From Gammaproteobacteria bacterium (GTDB lineage: Bacteria; Pseudomonadota; Gammaproteobacteria; Burkholderiales; Sulfuricellaceae): a DNA stretch of 64,000 nt. Of this stretch, positions 48,548 through 58,825 are shown piece after piece. The stretch lies in assembly GCA_018824405.1 (NCBI GenBank), contig JAHJGO010000013.1, positions 62,001 to 126,000 of the forward strand. The letters run 5' to 3'. The position numbers and the translations under genes were made by a program. Position 1 is the first letter of the stretch. Each line of letters starts with the position of its first letter. The notes beneath the pieces were generated by a model that saw only the letters and a program-made list of their open reading frames with translations, was not told the DNA's origin and ran no database searches.

Positions 48548-49393
48548 CTAGTTAAACGATGATTTTTTGCGGAACATGACGCGAGCCACGATATTCAGGC
48601 CCAGCACCCCGACAGTAATCAGGAGAGCGCCGGCCCAGGCAAGTTTTTGCCAGTCTTCATAGGGACTCATGGCGAACTGGAAAATGACCACCGGCAGGTT
48701 GGCCATTGGTTTGTTCATGTCGGCGCTCCAGAACTGGTTGTTGAGCGCCGTGAATAGCAGCGGAGCGGTTTCGCCGCTGATGCGTGCCACTGCCAGTAAC
48801 ACGCCGGTAACCATGCCGGCCTTGGATGCACGCCAGGTCACCAGCGTGACCACTTTCCACTGCGGTGCGCCGAGCGCTGCAGCCGCTTCGCGCAGTCCAT
48901 TGGGCACCAGACGCAGCATGTCCTCGGTGGTGCGCACCACCACAGGAATAACGATCAGGGATAGCGCCAGCGTGCCAGCCCAGCCGGAAAAATTACCGAC
49001 CTTGGCAACATAGACGGTGTAGATGAAAAGGCCGATTACGATGGACGGTGCAGACAAAAGAATATCGTTGATGAAGCGGGTGGTGGGGGCAAGCCAGCCG
49101 CGCTGGCCGAATTCTGCCAGATAGGTGCCGGCCATGATGCCTATCGGTGTGCCGATAATGGTGGCGAGGGTGGCCATCACCACGCTGCCAGCGATGGCGT
49201 TGAGCAATCCGCCTGCGCTGCCCGGTGGTGGCGTCATCTGGGTGAAGAGAGCGATGCTGACGCCGCCCAGGCCTTTTTGCAGCAGGGTGAATAGAATCCA
49301 GCTCAGCCAGAACAGACCGAATGCCATGGCAAGCATGGAAGCGGTCAGGTTGAAGGCATTGATGATGCGGCGTCGTGTGTAGATGGAAATCAT
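48548..49393 (-). CDS. pstA: Phosphate ABC transporter permease PstA
   Basis: 281 residues with six predicted membrane helices and the BPD_transp_1 loop ([19 protein letters not shown]) that contacts PstB. It lies between pstC and pstB with gaps of 9 and 14 bases. Confidence 0.97.
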   Translation of the reverse strand: MISIYTRRRIINAFNLTASMLAMAFGLFWLSWILFTLLQKGLGGVSIALFTQMTPPPGSAGGLLNAIAGSVVMATLATIIGTPIGIMAGTYLAEFGQRGWLAPTTRFINDILLSAPSIVIGLFIYTVYVAKVGNFSGWAGTLALSLIVIPVVVRTTEDMLRLVPNGLREAAAALGAPQWKVVTLVTWRASKAGMVTGVLLAVARISGETAPLLFTALNNQFWSADMNKPMANLPVVIFQFAMSPYEDWQKLAWAGALLITVGVLGLNIVARVMFRKKSSFN

Positions 49394-49402
49394 GGGCTGT
49401 CT

Positions 49403-50365
49403 CTAGGTAACCTTGCCTTCACGTTTCTTGAGCTGGGCGAGCAGTAATTTTGAACTGGCCAGCACAATGAAGGTGATGCAGAACAGGATCAGGCCAAGTT
49501 CGATCAGCGCCGATGTGTAAAGCTCTCCATCGGCCTCGGTAAACTCGTTGGCCAGGGCAGAGGCAATACTGTTGCCGGGCTTGAACAGCGAGGCATGCAG
49601 CTGGTGTGCATTGCCGATCACAAAGGTGACCGCCATGGTTTCTCCCAGGGCGCGGCCGAGGCCGAGCATGATGCCGCCGGCCACACCGATCTTGGTGTAG
49701 GGAAGTACCACATTCCATACCACTTCCCAGGTTGTGGCACCGAGTCCATAGGCGGATTCCTTGAGCATGGGCGGGACGATCTCGAACACGTCGCGCATCA
49801 CAGCGGCGATGAATGGAATCACCATGATGGCCAGGATAATCCCCGCAGTCAGCATGCCAATCCCCATCGGCGCGCCTTCAAACAGCAGGCCAATCATTGG
49901 GATATCGCCGAAAGTGGCTTTGAGCCAGGGTTGTACATGCTGGGCAAAGACCGGAGCAAACACGAACAGGCCCCACATGCCGTAAATGATGCTGGGAATG
50001 CCAGCCAGCAGTTCAACTGCGGTGCCTAGTGGGCGGCGCAGCCATGGGGGCGACATTTCGGTGAGAAACAGGGCAATGCCGAAGCTGACCGGAATGCCAA
50101 TTGCCAGGGCGATAATGGAAGTAACCAGCGTGCCGACGATGGGAACCAGTGCGCCGAATTTTTCTGTGACCGGATTCCATTCCGCACTGACCAGGAAGCC
50201 CAGGCCAAATTCCTTGATCGCAGGCATGCTGCCAATAATGAGGGAAGTGATGATGCCGGCGAGCAGTGCGAAAACGAGAAAAGCAAAAAAAAGAGTTGTA
50301 TAGCGAAAAACCTGATCAAACAGATGATGCCTGTTAAGGGGGGCTGTAGAGAGTGTTTTTGACAT
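49403..50365 (-). CDS. pstC: Phosphate ABC transporter permease PstC
   Basis: 320 residues from ATG 50365 ([11 protein letters not shown]); the frame extends 15 codons upstream without support. Six membrane helices and the permease loop [20 protein letters not shown]. It is separated from pstS by 232 bases containing a strong hairpin, so pstS is probably made in excess of the permease. Confidence 0.95.
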   Translation of the reverse strand: MSKTLSTAPLNRHHLFDQVFRYTTLFFAFLVFALLAGIITSLIIGSMPAIKEFGLGFLVSAEWNPVTEKFGALVPIVGTLVTSIIALAIGIPVSFGIALFLTEMSPPWLRRPLGTAVELLAGIPSIIYGMWGLFVFAPVFAQHVQPWLKATFGDIPMIGLLFEGAPMGIGMLTAGIILAIMVIPFIAAVMRDVFEIVPPMLKESAYGLGATTWEVVWNVVLPYTKIGVAGGIMLGLGRALGETMAVTFVIGNAHQLHASLFKPGNSIASALANEFTEADGELYTSALIELGLILFCITFIVLASSKLLLAQLKKREGKVT

Positions 50366-50548
50366 TGTCTGGCTTCGCTGAACTGAAGAATGCGCTGCTT
50401 TGGGCAGCAAGCTGGTAATTATAACCAGTTTGAGCTGTTGGGCTAGCTGTTGCCTGGTAATTTGTTGTGCTCACAAACATGGCTCTGAAGCATTTCCGGC
50501 GCTATTGCAGCCTGGGTGCCGGAAATGATTCAGGGTCATGAACATGAA

Positions 50549-50580
50549 GCAGGCCGGGTGTGTTGCTTTGCCCGGCCTGC
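50549..50580 (-). terminator. Hairpin between pstS and pstC
   Basis: GCAGGCCGGG (50549-50558) and CCCGGCCTGC (50571-50580) form a ten-pair stem 18 bases after the pstS stop, in the 232-base pstS-pstC gap. Without a T run it is likely a partial terminator or mRNA-stabilising hairpin. The rest of the gap shows no gene. Confidence 0.6.
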
Positions 50581-50597
50581 CGCTCATGATGCCTGTT

Positions 50598-51641
50598 TTA
50601 ATAAACAGCTTTTCCGTCAGTGCCTTTGATGTTGGCTTTCCAGGAGCCCTGGATCAGCTTCACCACGCTGTCTGGCATGGGGATGTAATCCAGTTCCAGT
50701 GCCATGTTGTCGCCACTGGCATAAGCCCATTCAAAGAACTTCAGCACATCGGCTGCTTGCGCCGGGGAAGCCTGTGATTTGTGCATCAGGATGAAGGTGG
50801 CGCCGGTGATGGGCCAGCTGGCTTTGCCAGGCTCGTCGGTCAGGATTTCATAGAAACCGGGAGCCTTGTCCCACTGCGCGTTGGCGGCTGCAGCCTTGAA
50901 GTTATCCTCGGTCGGAGAAACGAATACGCCATCCTTGTTTTGCAACTGGGCGAAGTTCATCTTGTTCTGCTTGGCATAAGCGAACTCGACGTAGCCAATC
51001 GAGCCTTTGATCTGTTTCACGAAATTGGCCACACCTTCGTTACCCTTGCCGCCTGTGCCGACCGGCCATGCCACGGAAGCTTCGCTGCCGACCTTGTCTT
51101 TCCACTCAGGACTGACCTTGGTCAGGTAGTTTGTGAACAGGAAGGTGGTGCCGGAACCGTCAGAGCGGTGTACCACAGTGATTTCACCGGCAGGCAGGGC
51201 GACGCCCTTGTTCAAGCCGGCGATGGCAGGGTCATTCCATTTCTTGATCTTGCCCATGAAGATATCGGCCAGAACAGCACCGGTCAGTTTGATCTGACCT
51301 TCCTTGATGCCATCCACGTTGATGACCGGTACTACACCGCCCATCACGGTCGGGAACTGGGTCAGGCCATATTTTTCCAGTTCTTCCGGGGTGAGCGGTT
51401 TGTCAGAGGCGCCGAAATCCACGGTCTTGGCCTTGATCTGCTTGATGCCACCACCAGAGCCGATGGACTGGTAGTTCATGCCGATATTGGTTTTGGCTTT
51501 ATAGGCTTCTGCCCATTTCGCGTAAACAGGATAGGGGAACGTTGCGCCTGCGCCAGTGATGTCGGAGGCGAAAGCGGAGGCGGAGGCGCTCAGAGAAAGC
51601 ACCGCAGCAGCGATCAGGGTACGGCCGAATTGCAGTTTCAT
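50598..51641 (-). CDS. pstS: Periplasmic phosphate-binding protein PstS
   Basis: 347 residues: a signal peptide (about 1-25, ending SASAFA), then the binding fold with ITGAGATFPYPVYAKWAEAY, SIGSGGGIKQI, and VHRSDGSGTTFLFTNYL, which contains phosphate contacts. It delivers phosphate to PstCA. A Pho box sits 63-80 bases upstream. Confidence 0.97.
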   Translation of the reverse strand: MKLQFGRTLIAAAVLSLSASASAFASDITGAGATFPYPVYAKWAEAYKAKTNIGMNYQSIGSGGGIKQIKAKTVDFGASDKPLTPEELEKYGLTQFPTVMGGVVPVINVDGIKEGQIKLTGAVLADIFMGKIKKWNDPAIAGLNKGVALPAGEITVVHRSDGSGTTFLFTNYLTKVSPEWKDKVGSEASVAWPVGTGGKGNEGVANFVKQIKGSIGYVEFAYAKQNKMNFAQLQNKDGVFVSPTEDNFKAAAANAQWDKAPGFYEILTDEPGKASWPITGATFILMHKSQASPAQAADVLKFFEWAYASGDNMALELDYIPMPDSVVKLIQGSWKANIKGTDGKAVY

Positions 51642-51703
51642 GGATGACTCCTGTTGGTTAAGCGTTGCAGAATCAGAAAGTGCAGGCAGTTTATGTCGGA
51701 AAT

Positions 51704-51721
51704 GTTACAGAATTATGAATG
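51704..51721 (-). promoter_or_regulatory. Pho box (PhoB site) upstream of pstS
   Basis: On the minus strand CATTCAT-AATT-CTGTAAC matches the PhoB box CTGTCAT-AWAW-CTGTCAY at 5 of 7 and 6 of 7 bases with the correct four-base spacer. A possible -10 (CATAAA) follows eight bases later. It implies induction by phosphate starvation. Confidence 0.7.
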
Positions 51722-51738
51722 TCGGCGTTGCGCCGACA
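51720..51738 (-). terminator. Hairpin after dctM, abutting the Pho box
   Basis: TGTCGGCG-TTG-CGCCGACA is a perfect eight-pair hairpin three bases after the dctM stop. On the minus strand it is followed by TTCATAATT, part of the Pho box. It should shield pstS from read-through. Confidence 0.6.
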
Positions 51739-51740
51739 GT

Positions 51741-53030
51741 TCAACGGTAAAGCAGGTTGGGTAGCCACAGTGAAATCGCAGGCACATAAGTGATCAGGCC
51801 CAGATAGAGCAACATCACTCCCACCCACGGCAGGGCAGCGATTGAAACCTCTGTCAGGCCCATCTTGGCGAGATGGCTGGCAACGAAGAGATTCAGTCCG
51901 ACTGGCGGATGAATCATGCCGATTTCCATATTCACCACCATGATGATGCCCAGGTGGATCGGATCTATGCCCAGGATCTTTGCGATGGGCAGGAACAGGG
52001 GTGCCAGAATCAGCACGATGGAGCTGGGTTCCATGAATTGCCCTGCAACCAGCAGGGTGAGATTCACCACCAGCAGGAACATCCAGGGCTCGAGGTTCTG
52101 CGCCAGCACCCAGGCGGACATTGCCTGCGGGATCTGTTCCGAGGTAAGCAGGAATGAGAACAGAATGGCGTTGGTAATGATGTAAAGCAACATTGCACTG
52201 GTATTGGCGGCATTCAGCAACACCTTGGGGATGTCCTTCCATTTCAGGTCGCCGTAGAAAAACTTCGCCGCAAGAAAGGCGTAAACGGCGGCAACCGCGG
52301 CAGCTTCAGTAGGGGTGAAAATGCCGCCGTAAATCCCCCCGATAATGATGACGACGAGAAGCAGGCCGCCCCAGGCATCCTTGAACGACTCCCAGAATTC
52401 CCTGGCCGTCGGTTTGGGTTGGGTCGGAAAGTCATGGCGTTTTGCCTGGATGAAAACCAATCCCATCATGATGGTTGCGAGCAGGATGCCAGGCACAATG
52501 CCCGCGATGAACATCTTGCCGGCGCTTTCCGAGGTGGCGACAGCATAAATGATCATCACGATGGAAGGAGGAATCAGGATGCCCAGCGAGCCTGAGGAAG
52601 CGATGACGCCAACGCTGAAGCGTTTCGGATAACCGGCTTTCACCATGGCGGGCAGCATGACCGAACCGATTGCCATGACCGTGGCGGGACTGGAACCGGA
52701 AATTGTAGCGAAGAAAGCGCACGCCAGCACCGCGGCCATCGCCATGCCACCCGGCATCCAGCCTACCAGGTTGTTGGCGAAACGGATAATGCGTGAGGCG
52801 ATTTTGCCGTCGATCAGAAACTGCCCTGACAGAACGAAGAACGGCACTGCCATGATGGCAAAGCTTTCCAGACCGGTGAACAGGCGCTGGGAAATAATGT
52901 TGACAGTGTCAAACGAGAAGGAGGAGAAGCCCAGCAGGAACACCAGCACGGTCATGCCCAACGCAATCGAAATCGGTGTGCTGGTCATGAGCAGCAGCAG
53001 CAGGATGGAGATGATCAGCAGGAAGGTCAT
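51741..53030 (-). CDS. dctM: TRAP transporter large permease DctM
   Basis: 429 residues, about twelve hydrophobic helices, DctM family (TISGSSPATVMAIGSVMLPAM split by conserved glycines; IPPSIVMIIYAVAT). It forms the sodium-coupled channel of a tripartite transporter. The ATG overlaps the dctQ stop by four bases. Confidence 0.95.
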   Translation of the reverse strand: MTFLLIISILLLLLMTSTPISIALGMTVLVFLLGFSSFSFDTVNIISQRLFTGLESFAIMAVPFFVLSGQFLIDGKIASRIIRFANNLVGWMPGGMAMAAVLACAFFATISGSSPATVMAIGSVMLPAMVKAGYPKRFSVGVIASSGSLGILIPPSIVMIIYAVATSESAGKMFIAGIVPGILLATIMMGLVFIQAKRHDFPTQPKPTAREFWESFKDAWGGLLLVVIIIGGIYGGIFTPTEAAAVAAVYAFLAAKFFYGDLKWKDIPKVLLNAANTSAMLLYIITNAILFSFLLTSEQIPQAMSAWVLAQNLEPWMFLLVVNLTLLVAGQFMEPSSIVLILAPLFLPIAKILGIDPIHLGIIMVVNMEIGMIHPPVGLNLFVASHLAKMGLTEVSIAALPWVGVMLLYLGLITYVPAISLWLPNLLYR

Positions 53031-53554
53031 GGCAGCGCTTTCTGCTCTTCTTCGAAAGTATCCGCCGTGCCATGGTAGTGGCTATGCAGTTGACCTGTTT
53101 TCAGGAAAAAGATCATTGCCTGGACGAAGCGGTAGCACATCAGGCTGGAACCGAGCGGGATTGCCAGATAAATGATCCACATTGGCCATTCCAGGTCGGG
53201 CGAAACCTGCCCTGTTCCGTAGATGAAAATCACCCAGCGTGCGCCAAAAAAAGCGATAACACTGGTGAATGTCACGCCCAAAGACATGGCGGAGATAATC
53301 AGAATGCGCTTGATAGCAGGGTTCGCTGCATTCACCACGAAATCCACACCGATATGGATGCCGGTCCGTACGCCGTAAGCGGCACCAAATTTCGCCATCC
53401 AGATAAAGAGATAGATGGTGAGTTCCTGTGCCCAGCTAATGCCGCTACCCGTGGTGTATCGCATGGCCACAGCCGTAAACGCCACCAAGGTAGCAGCAGC
53501 CATGAGGGCGCTAATTAGCCACTCTTCGAGGTGGTCGAGAAGACGGTTGAACAT
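53027..53554 (-). CDS. dctQ: TRAP transporter small permease DctQ
   Basis: 175 residues with four membrane helices and the DctQ motif ELTIYLFIWMAKFGAAYGVR. It pairs with DctM. It lies 41 bases after dctP in the same direction. The acidic C-terminal tail (DTFEEEQKALP) is cytoplasmic by prediction. Confidence 0.93.
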   Translation of the reverse strand: MFNRLLDHLEEWLISALMAAATLVAFTAVAMRYTTGSGISWAQELTIYLFIWMAKFGAAYGVRTGIHIGVDFVVNAANPAIKRILIISAMSLGVTFTSVIAFFGARWVIFIYGTGQVSPDLEWPMWIIYLAIPLGSSLMCYRFVQAMIFFLKTGQLHSHYHGTADTFEEEQKALP

Positions 53555-53595
53555 GATGTTTTACGGCATCTCCAGCCCGAGGCCGGAGATGCAAC

Positions 53596-54612
53596 CTACT
53601 TGCCGGCCGCTTTTTCTTTTTGCACTTGAGCGGCAATTGTGTAGGACATCTGGATCAGGTCCCTGCCGATTGAGCCTTCAAATTCCTTGTGTACCGGCAG
53701 CAGCGCAGCATGCCACTTGGCGCGCTCCTCGTTGGGGAGAATATAGACTTCAGTGGTTTTTGCGGCGCGAACCTTGTTAAGGGCTTCGTCGTTTTCGGTC
53801 TTGGCGATGCCGCGTTCAAAAACAGTGGCTTCTTTCATGGCCTGCTCAAGCGTGGCGCGAATGTCTGCAGGGAGGGCTTCCCAGAATTTCTTGTTGACGA
53901 TTACGGCATAGCCCAGAAAACCATGATCAGACACGGTCAGGTGCTTCTGGACTTCGTGCATCTTCTGCGTGTAAAGATTGTCCGGGGGGTTCTCCGTGCC
54001 ATCCACCACGCCCTGTTGAAGCGCGGTATAAACTTCGGAGAAAGCCATGACCTGCGGGTTTGCCCCCAGCGCTTTCATCTGGGCATCTAGCACCTTGGAG
54101 GACTGAATACGCATTTTCAGCCCCTTGAAATCGGCAACGGATCGAAGAGGCTTGTTAGCACTCATCTGCTTGAAGCCGTTGTCCCAGAAGGCCAGGCCGA
54201 TGAGACCTTTGGTTTCCAGTTTGTCAAACATGCGTTTGCCAATTTCTCCATCCATGACGCGATGAACTGTCTCGTAGTTGGGAAAGATGTAGGGCAGGTC
54301 AAATAGCTCGAACTCGGCTGCGCCCATGGGGCGAAATTTTGACAGGGAAGGGGCCAGCATCTGCACAGCGCCTAGCTGCAGTGCTTCCATTTCCTCGCGG
54401 TCCTTGTAGAGCTGGCTGTTGGGGTACACCTCGACCTTGACCTTGCCTTTGGTGCGTTCTTCGGTCAACTGCTTGAATTTTTCTGCCGCTCGTCCCTTGG
54501 GTGTATCCGGAGCTACCACGTGGCTGAACTTGATCACGATTTCATCAGCGGCCAGCGCCATGCTGCTTGCGCTTAGTGCCAGAATCATCAGTAGCGTTGT
54601 GCCTAGTTTCAT
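53596..54612 (-). CDS. dctP: TRAP transporter substrate-binding protein DctP
   Basis: 338 residues: a signal peptide (about 1-21), then the DctP fold with IKFSHVVAPDTPKGRAAEKF, PNSQLYKDREEMEAL and, near the hinge, LKMRIQSSKVLDAQMKALGA holding the conserved arginine that binds a carboxylate. FSEVYTALQQGVVDGTENPP is a strong family signature. C4-dicarboxylates are the likely ligand, but other organic acids are possible. Confidence 0.95.
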   Translation of the reverse strand: MKLGTTLLMILALSASSMALAADEIVIKFSHVVAPDTPKGRAAEKFKQLTEERTKGKVKVEVYPNSQLYKDREEMEALQLGAVQMLAPSLSKFRPMGAAEFELFDLPYIFPNYETVHRVMDGEIGKRMFDKLETKGLIGLAFWDNGFKQMSANKPLRSVADFKGLKMRIQSSKVLDAQMKALGANPQVMAFSEVYTALQQGVVDGTENPPDNLYTQKMHEVQKHLTVSDHGFLGYAVIVNKKFWEALPADIRATLEQAMKEATVFERGIAKTENDEALNKVRAAKTTEVYILPNEERAKWHAALLPVHKEFEGSIGRDLIQMSYTIAAQVQKEKAAGK

Positions 54613-54656
54613 TTTCTTCTCCTGATCTTGTATTTAGGCGAGCTTGCTGCTCGGTG

Positions 54657-56018
54657 TTATCGAGATACTGAACTCTGATCAAGCCTTCCATTCGCTTTCC
54701 ATTCAAGCATGATGCCAGGCTCGTCAGGGTGTGCCTGAAAGTTGCAGTCTATCCCTATTCCAAGTCCGGCGGCTAGACTTTCTCCGCTAAAAAGCAAAGG
54801 TAGTGTTTCGCGTGTCCAGGGCGGAATTCCCGCTTCCTGAAAGAGGTTTTTCAGACTCCGCCTGGGTCGTTTGCAATCTGGCTGCAGACGCTCACCACCT
54901 TGACGAAGACGCAGGGTGACTGGGGCTTGCTCGAGCCGTGTGCGGCTTATGCCTTGGCCGTGCACAGGCCAGAATTTCAAGGTGCCGCCCAGTTCATTCA
55001 GTACAAGCTCATTTTCGCCCCGCCACAGGTAATTCAGACGGGTGGAGTCGGGTCGCCCTGGTGCAGGAATCAGCCAGGCTCTGCCGAGGAAGCGGCGTAG
55101 TTCGAAAGATTCAAGCGGAATTTTGATTTGAGCATCTGGTTTGGCGCTCAATAACTGGTGCAGCATGTCTTCGAGGCGCGTTGCGCTGGGTGCGGAGATG
55201 CCATGCAGTTTCAGAAATTGGCGCAGCAGGTTTTTTGCACGGGGTGTGGAGAGATGTGCGAGCGTCTGTACAGAGAGTTTCTTCTCATGTATCGCAGTGC
55301 TTGCGTCATGGTTAGCGAGTTCTTTCAGTAACAGGGCGCTTTCGGAAAAATTGCGGCTGGCACGCAGAAAGGTTTCTCGATAGGCGGGAAAGCGCTCAGA
55401 CAGCACGGGCAGTACCCGGTGGCGCAAAAAATTGCGGTCGAAACGGGTGTCCATATTGCTCTCGTCCTCTACCCAGCTCAGGCCCCGGTGGCGGGCATAT
55501 TGCTCAAGCTGGATGCGGGAGGCGTTCAGAAGCGGGCGTAGTTGCCGGCCATTCTGTTCGGCCATGGCGCTGGCGCCATCCACGCCGCAACCCCGCAGGA
55601 GTTGTAGCAGCAGGGTTTCTGCCTGATCGTCGAGATGGTGGGCCAGTACAATAAAGTCTGCAGTGGAGCGTGCTAATGCTTCGTGGCGCGCAATACGGGC
55701 AACCGCTTCCAGACTGTCACCAGGCTGGAAGGGAACTTGCACCGCTACTACGTCGAGTGGAATCTCGCAGGACGTACAGAGTTTGCAGCAAAAGGCAGCC
55801 CAGTCCCCGGCATGGGGGCTAAGCTGGTGATTGACGTGAATGGCGGAAAGCCGAAATTGCAGGGGGTGCTGCAGTTGTACCAGCAGGTCAAGAAGAACGA
55901 CTGAATCCAGACCGCCTGAAAGTCCAAGTGTGAGGTGTTGGCCGGGGTGTACCCGCTGGCTTAATACTTGTGCGACTTGAGTGACAAGAGCATCAGGCAG
56001 TTTCTTTGAACTTGCCAT
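54657..56018 (-). CDS. tilS: tRNA(Ile)-lysidine synthetase TilS
   Basis: Converts C34 of the CAU tRNA-Ile to lysidine so it reads AUA. 453 residues: a PP-loop ATPase domain with [16 protein letters not shown] (near 31-46), [19 protein letters not shown], the TilS substrate-binding domain and the C-terminal domain. Its start overlaps the accA 3' end by 26 bases, a conserved accA-tilS arrangement. Confidence 0.96.
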   Translation of the reverse strand: MASSKKLPDALVTQVAQVLSQRVHPGQHLTLGLSGGLDSVVLLDLLVQLQHPLQFRLSAIHVNHQLSPHAGDWAAFCCKLCTSCEIPLDVVAVQVPFQPGDSLEAVARIARHEALARSTADFIVLAHHLDDQAETLLLQLLRGCGVDGASAMAEQNGRQLRPLLNASRIQLEQYARHRGLSWVEDESNMDTRFDRNFLRHRVLPVLSERFPAYRETFLRASRNFSESALLLKELANHDASTAIHEKKLSVQTLAHLSTPRAKNLLRQFLKLHGISAPSATRLEDMLHQLLSAKPDAQIKIPLESFELRRFLGRAWLIPAPGRPDSTRLNYLWRGENELVLNELGGTLKFWPVHGQGISRTRLEQAPVTLRLRQGGERLQPDCKRPRRSLKNLFQEAGIPPWTRETLPLLFSGESLAAGLGIGIDCNFQAHPDEPGIMLEWKANGRLDQSSVSR

Positions 56019-56958
56019 AGCTCATCAGTCGCCGGTAACGGGCTTTCAGCAATTCGTCCAGAGATGGATTTTCCTGAATCTGGTTCATGCTTTCCTGCAG
56101 CGCTTTTTTGAGCGTCTGCATCATGGTGTCCGGGTCGCGATGGGCGCCACCGATGGGCTCGCTGACAATTTTGTCGATCAATCCCAGAGACTTGAGGCGA
56201 TTGGCGGTGATGCCCAGCGTTTCAGCCGCCATGGGGGCCTTGTCCGCGCTCTTCCACAGGATCGACGCGCATCCTTCTGGGGAAATAACGGAGTAGCTTG
56301 AATATTGCAGCATCAGGGTAACATCACCAACACCGATTGCCAGCGCGCCGCCGGAGCCGCCTTCGCCGATAATGGTACAGATGATCGGGGTACGCAATTC
56401 GGACATGACGTAGAGGTTGCGTGCAATGGCTTCGGATTGCCCGCGTTCTTCGGCCCCAATGCCGGGATAGGCACCCGGGGTGTCAATAAAGGTCATTACC
56501 GGGACACCGAATTTTTCTGCCAGACGCATCAGGCGTAGAGCCTTGCGGTAGCCTTCAGGGCGGGGCATACCGAAATTGCGGTAAATTTTTTCCTTGGTAT
56601 CGCGGCCCTTCTGGTGGCCGATCACCATAACCGACTGACCGTCAAAGCGCGCCAGTCCTCCGACAATGGCGGGGTCATCGGAGTAGGCGCGGTCGCCATG
56701 CAATTCTTCAAAGTCAGTAAAAATATTCTGCAGATAGTCCAGTGTGTAGGGGCGCTGCGCGTGACGCGCTACCTGGGATATCTGCCAGGCGCCAAGCTTG
56801 CTGTAGATGTCCTTGGTGAGCGTCTGGCTTTTCTTGTTCAGGCGGGAGATTTCTTCTGAAATATCCAGATCAGAATCGTCGTGAACATTTTGGAGTTCTT
56901 CGATCTTTGATTCTAGCTCGGCGATTGGCTGTTCAAAATCGAGAAAAATGGTTTTCAT
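55993..56958 (-). CDS. accA: Acetyl-CoA carboxylase carboxyltransferase subunit alpha AccA
   Basis: With AccD transfers carboxyl from biotin to acetyl-CoA, the first step of fatty acid synthesis. 321 residues, beginning [18 protein letters not shown] and including [36 protein letters not shown] and the oxyanion-type [15 protein letters not shown]. It overlaps tilS. Confidence 0.98.
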   Translation of the reverse strand: MKTIFLDFEQPIAELESKIEELQNVHDDSDLDISEEISRLNKKSQTLTKDIYSKLGAWQISQVARHAQRPYTLDYLQNIFTDFEELHGDRAYSDDPAIVGGLARFDGQSVMVIGHQKGRDTKEKIYRNFGMPRPEGYRKALRLMRLAEKFGVPVMTFIDTPGAYPGIGAEERGQSEAIARNLYVMSELRTPIICTIIGEGGSGGALAIGVGDVTLMLQYSSYSVISPEGCASILWKSADKAPMAAETLGITANRLKSLGLIDKIVSEPIGGAHRDPDTMMQTLKKALQESMNQIQENPSLDELLKARYRRLMSYGKFKETA

Positions 56959-57011
56959 GGTCAGGGTAAATTCTGGTTAACGAAATTCATAATACAGAGG
57001 TGACGGGCAAA

Positions 57012-57037
57012 AAAGAAGGGGCGTGAAGCCCCTCTTT
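57012..57037 (-). terminator. Intrinsic terminator after lysC
   Basis: GAAGGGGC and GCCCCTC flank GTGAA, and on the minus strand the stem is followed by a TTCTTTTTT run. It lies 17-42 bases beyond the lysC stop and separates lysC from accA. Confidence 0.85.
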
Positions 57038-57053
57038 GGGGGAAGACTCCTGT

Positions 57054-58295
57054 TTACACCAAGACGGGGGAGCCGCTCTGCTCAAGATTGAACGCCTTGT
57101 GCAGGACGCGTACCGCCAGTTCCAGGTATTTCTCGTCAATCACCACAGAAATCTTGATCTCGGAGGTGGAAATCATCTGGATGTTGATTCCTTCCTCGGC
57201 CAAGGTGCGGAACATGGCGCTGGCTATGCCGACATGCGAGCGCATGCCAACGCCGACTACCGACACCTTGGCAATTTTGTCATCGCCGCTGACTTCGCGC
57301 GCGCCAATGTGAGTTTGGACTTTCCTGAGGATTTCGATGGCCTTGGCGTACTCGTTGCGGTGCACGGTAAAGGTGAAGTCGGTGCTGCCGTCCGCGCCAA
57401 CGTTCTGGATGATCATGTCTACGTCAATATTGGCTTCTGCGACTGGACCCAGAATCTGATAGGCGATGCCGGGCTTGTCAGGTACACCCAGCACGGTGAT
57501 CTTGGCTTCGTCGCGGTTGAATGCGATGCCCGAAATAATCGCTTTTTCCATGTTGTCGTCATCCTCGAATGTGATCAGCGTGCCGTCTCCGCCTTCTTCA
57601 AAGCTGGATAGCACACGCAGTTTTACTTTGTATTTTCCGGCAAACTCGACCGAACGTATCTGTAATACCTTGGAACCCAGGCTGGCCAGTTCGAGCATCT
57701 CTTCAAAAGTGATGGTTGCGAGGCGGCGCGCTTCCGGCACGATGCGCGGGTCGGTAGTGTAAACACCGTCCACATCGGTGTAGATCTGGCATTCGTCCGC
57801 CTTGAGTGCTGCAGCCAGCGCAACACCAGTAGTGTCCGAGCCACCACGACCCAGCGTGGTAATGTTGCCGTTTTCGTCCACCCCCTGGAAGCCGGCGACT
57901 ACCACCACATGTCCTTCATTCAGATCGGCGCGGATGTTTGCCTCGTCGATGGAAAGAATGCGTGCCTTGGTGTGGGCATTGTCGGTGACGATGCGGACTT
58001 GGGCGCCAGTATAACTCTTTGCCTTGACGCCGATTTCCTTGAGCGTCATGGCGAGAAGGGCGATAGTGACTTGCTCGCCGGTCGAAACCATGACGTCCAG
58101 TTCGCGTGGGTCAGGATGGGCCTGGACTGACTTGGCCAGTGCGATAAGGCGGTTGGTTTCACCGCTCATGGCGGAAACTACTACCACGACCTGGTGTCCC
58201 ATACTTTGGAAGCGGGCGACACGGTGCGCGACGTTTTTGATCCGTTCAGGGTCGCCAACCGAGGTGCCGCCATATTTTTGTACGATCAATGCCAT
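57054..58295 (-). CDS. lysC: Aspartate kinase LysC
   Basis: Phosphorylates aspartate at the entry to lysine, threonine and methionine synthesis. 413 residues: a kinase domain with [11 protein letters not shown] at the start, [16 protein letters not shown] and the active-site [17 protein letters not shown]-type segment, then two ACT domains (about 265-413) for feedback control. The single-function, ~410-residue form is usual for betaproteobacteria. A promoter should lie in the 224-base gap to the HTH gene; none was firmly identified. Confidence 0.97.
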   Translation of the reverse strand: MALIVQKYGGTSVGDPERIKNVAHRVARFQSMGHQVVVVVSAMSGETNRLIALAKSVQAHPDPRELDVMVSTGEQVTIALLAMTLKEIGVKAKSYTGAQVRIVTDNAHTKARILSIDEANIRADLNEGHVVVVAGFQGVDENGNITTLGRGGSDTTGVALAAALKADECQIYTDVDGVYTTDPRIVPEARRLATITFEEMLELASLGSKVLQIRSVEFAGKYKVKLRVLSSFEEGGDGTLITFEDDDNMEKAIISGIAFNRDEAKITVLGVPDKPGIAYQILGPVAEANIDVDMIIQNVGADGSTDFTFTVHRNEYAKAIEILRKVQTHIGAREVSGDDKIAKVSVVGVGMRSHVGIASAMFRTLAEEGINIQMISTSEIKISVVIDEKYLELAVRVLHKAFNLEQSGSPVLV

Positions 58296-58461
58296 TGCAA
58301 GCTCTGCAAAAAGTGTGGATTTTAGCTTAATTGCTTATGGAAAACGAGGGGATTGATGTCTGATGGGAGAAAGAGAGGGCATGACCTGAGTCAAGGAATA
58401 TGAAAAAACTTATTCTGTCTATAGGGGAAACCATTATTCTGTGGTAATATTTTCATGTCAT

Positions 58462-58479
58462 TTTCGGCATTGTCCGAAA
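58462..58479. promoter_or_regulatory. Palindrome upstream of the small HTH gene
   Basis: TTTCGG-CATTGT-CCGAAA is a perfect six-base inverted repeat 41 bases before the HTH gene start, next to a repeated TTATTCTGT motif (58410-58440 region). It could be an operator for the HTH protein itself; unproven. Confidence 0.4.
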
Positions 58480-58519
58480 TAATCCATTTGAATCATTTAT
58501 TTAATAGAGGTGTTAAGCC

Positions 58520-58825
58520 ATGAAACTTTTTGACAAGGTTGCCAATCCCCGCGAGATCCGGCGCAAACTGGGCATGAATCAGCAGGAGTTCTGGACCAAA
58601 ATTGGTGTGACGCAGAGCGGTGGGTCGCGCTATGAGAGCGGGCGCGATATGCCCAAGCCGGTGCGCGAGTTGCTGCGCCTGGTGCATATGGAGCATGTTG
58701 ATCTGACCAAAGTGAAGCGCGAAGATTTCGAGATTGTGGAATATATGAAGCAGTCTCATGCCGATCTTTACAAAAGCATGAAGAAAGCCGTGCGCTCTAC
58801 CCACAAGGCAGGGGAAACGCATTAA
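58520..58825 (+). CDS. Small helix-turn-helix protein, XRE-like
   Basis: 101 residues. A helix-turn-helix spans about residues 9-50: REIRRKLGMNQQEFWTKIGVTQSGGSRYE split around the turn, with MNQQEFWTKIGVTQS as the recognisable XRE pattern. The C-terminal half is a basic helix (YKSMKKAVRSTHKAG). It is probably a DNA-binding regulator of unknown target. The stop shares a TTAA palindrome with the stop of the convergent radical SAM gene. Confidence 0.82.
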   Translation: MKLFDKVANPREIRRKLGMNQQEFWTKIGVTQSGGSRYESGRDMPKPVRELLRLVHMEHVDLTKVKREDFEIVEYMKQSHADLYKSMKKAVRSTHKAGETH

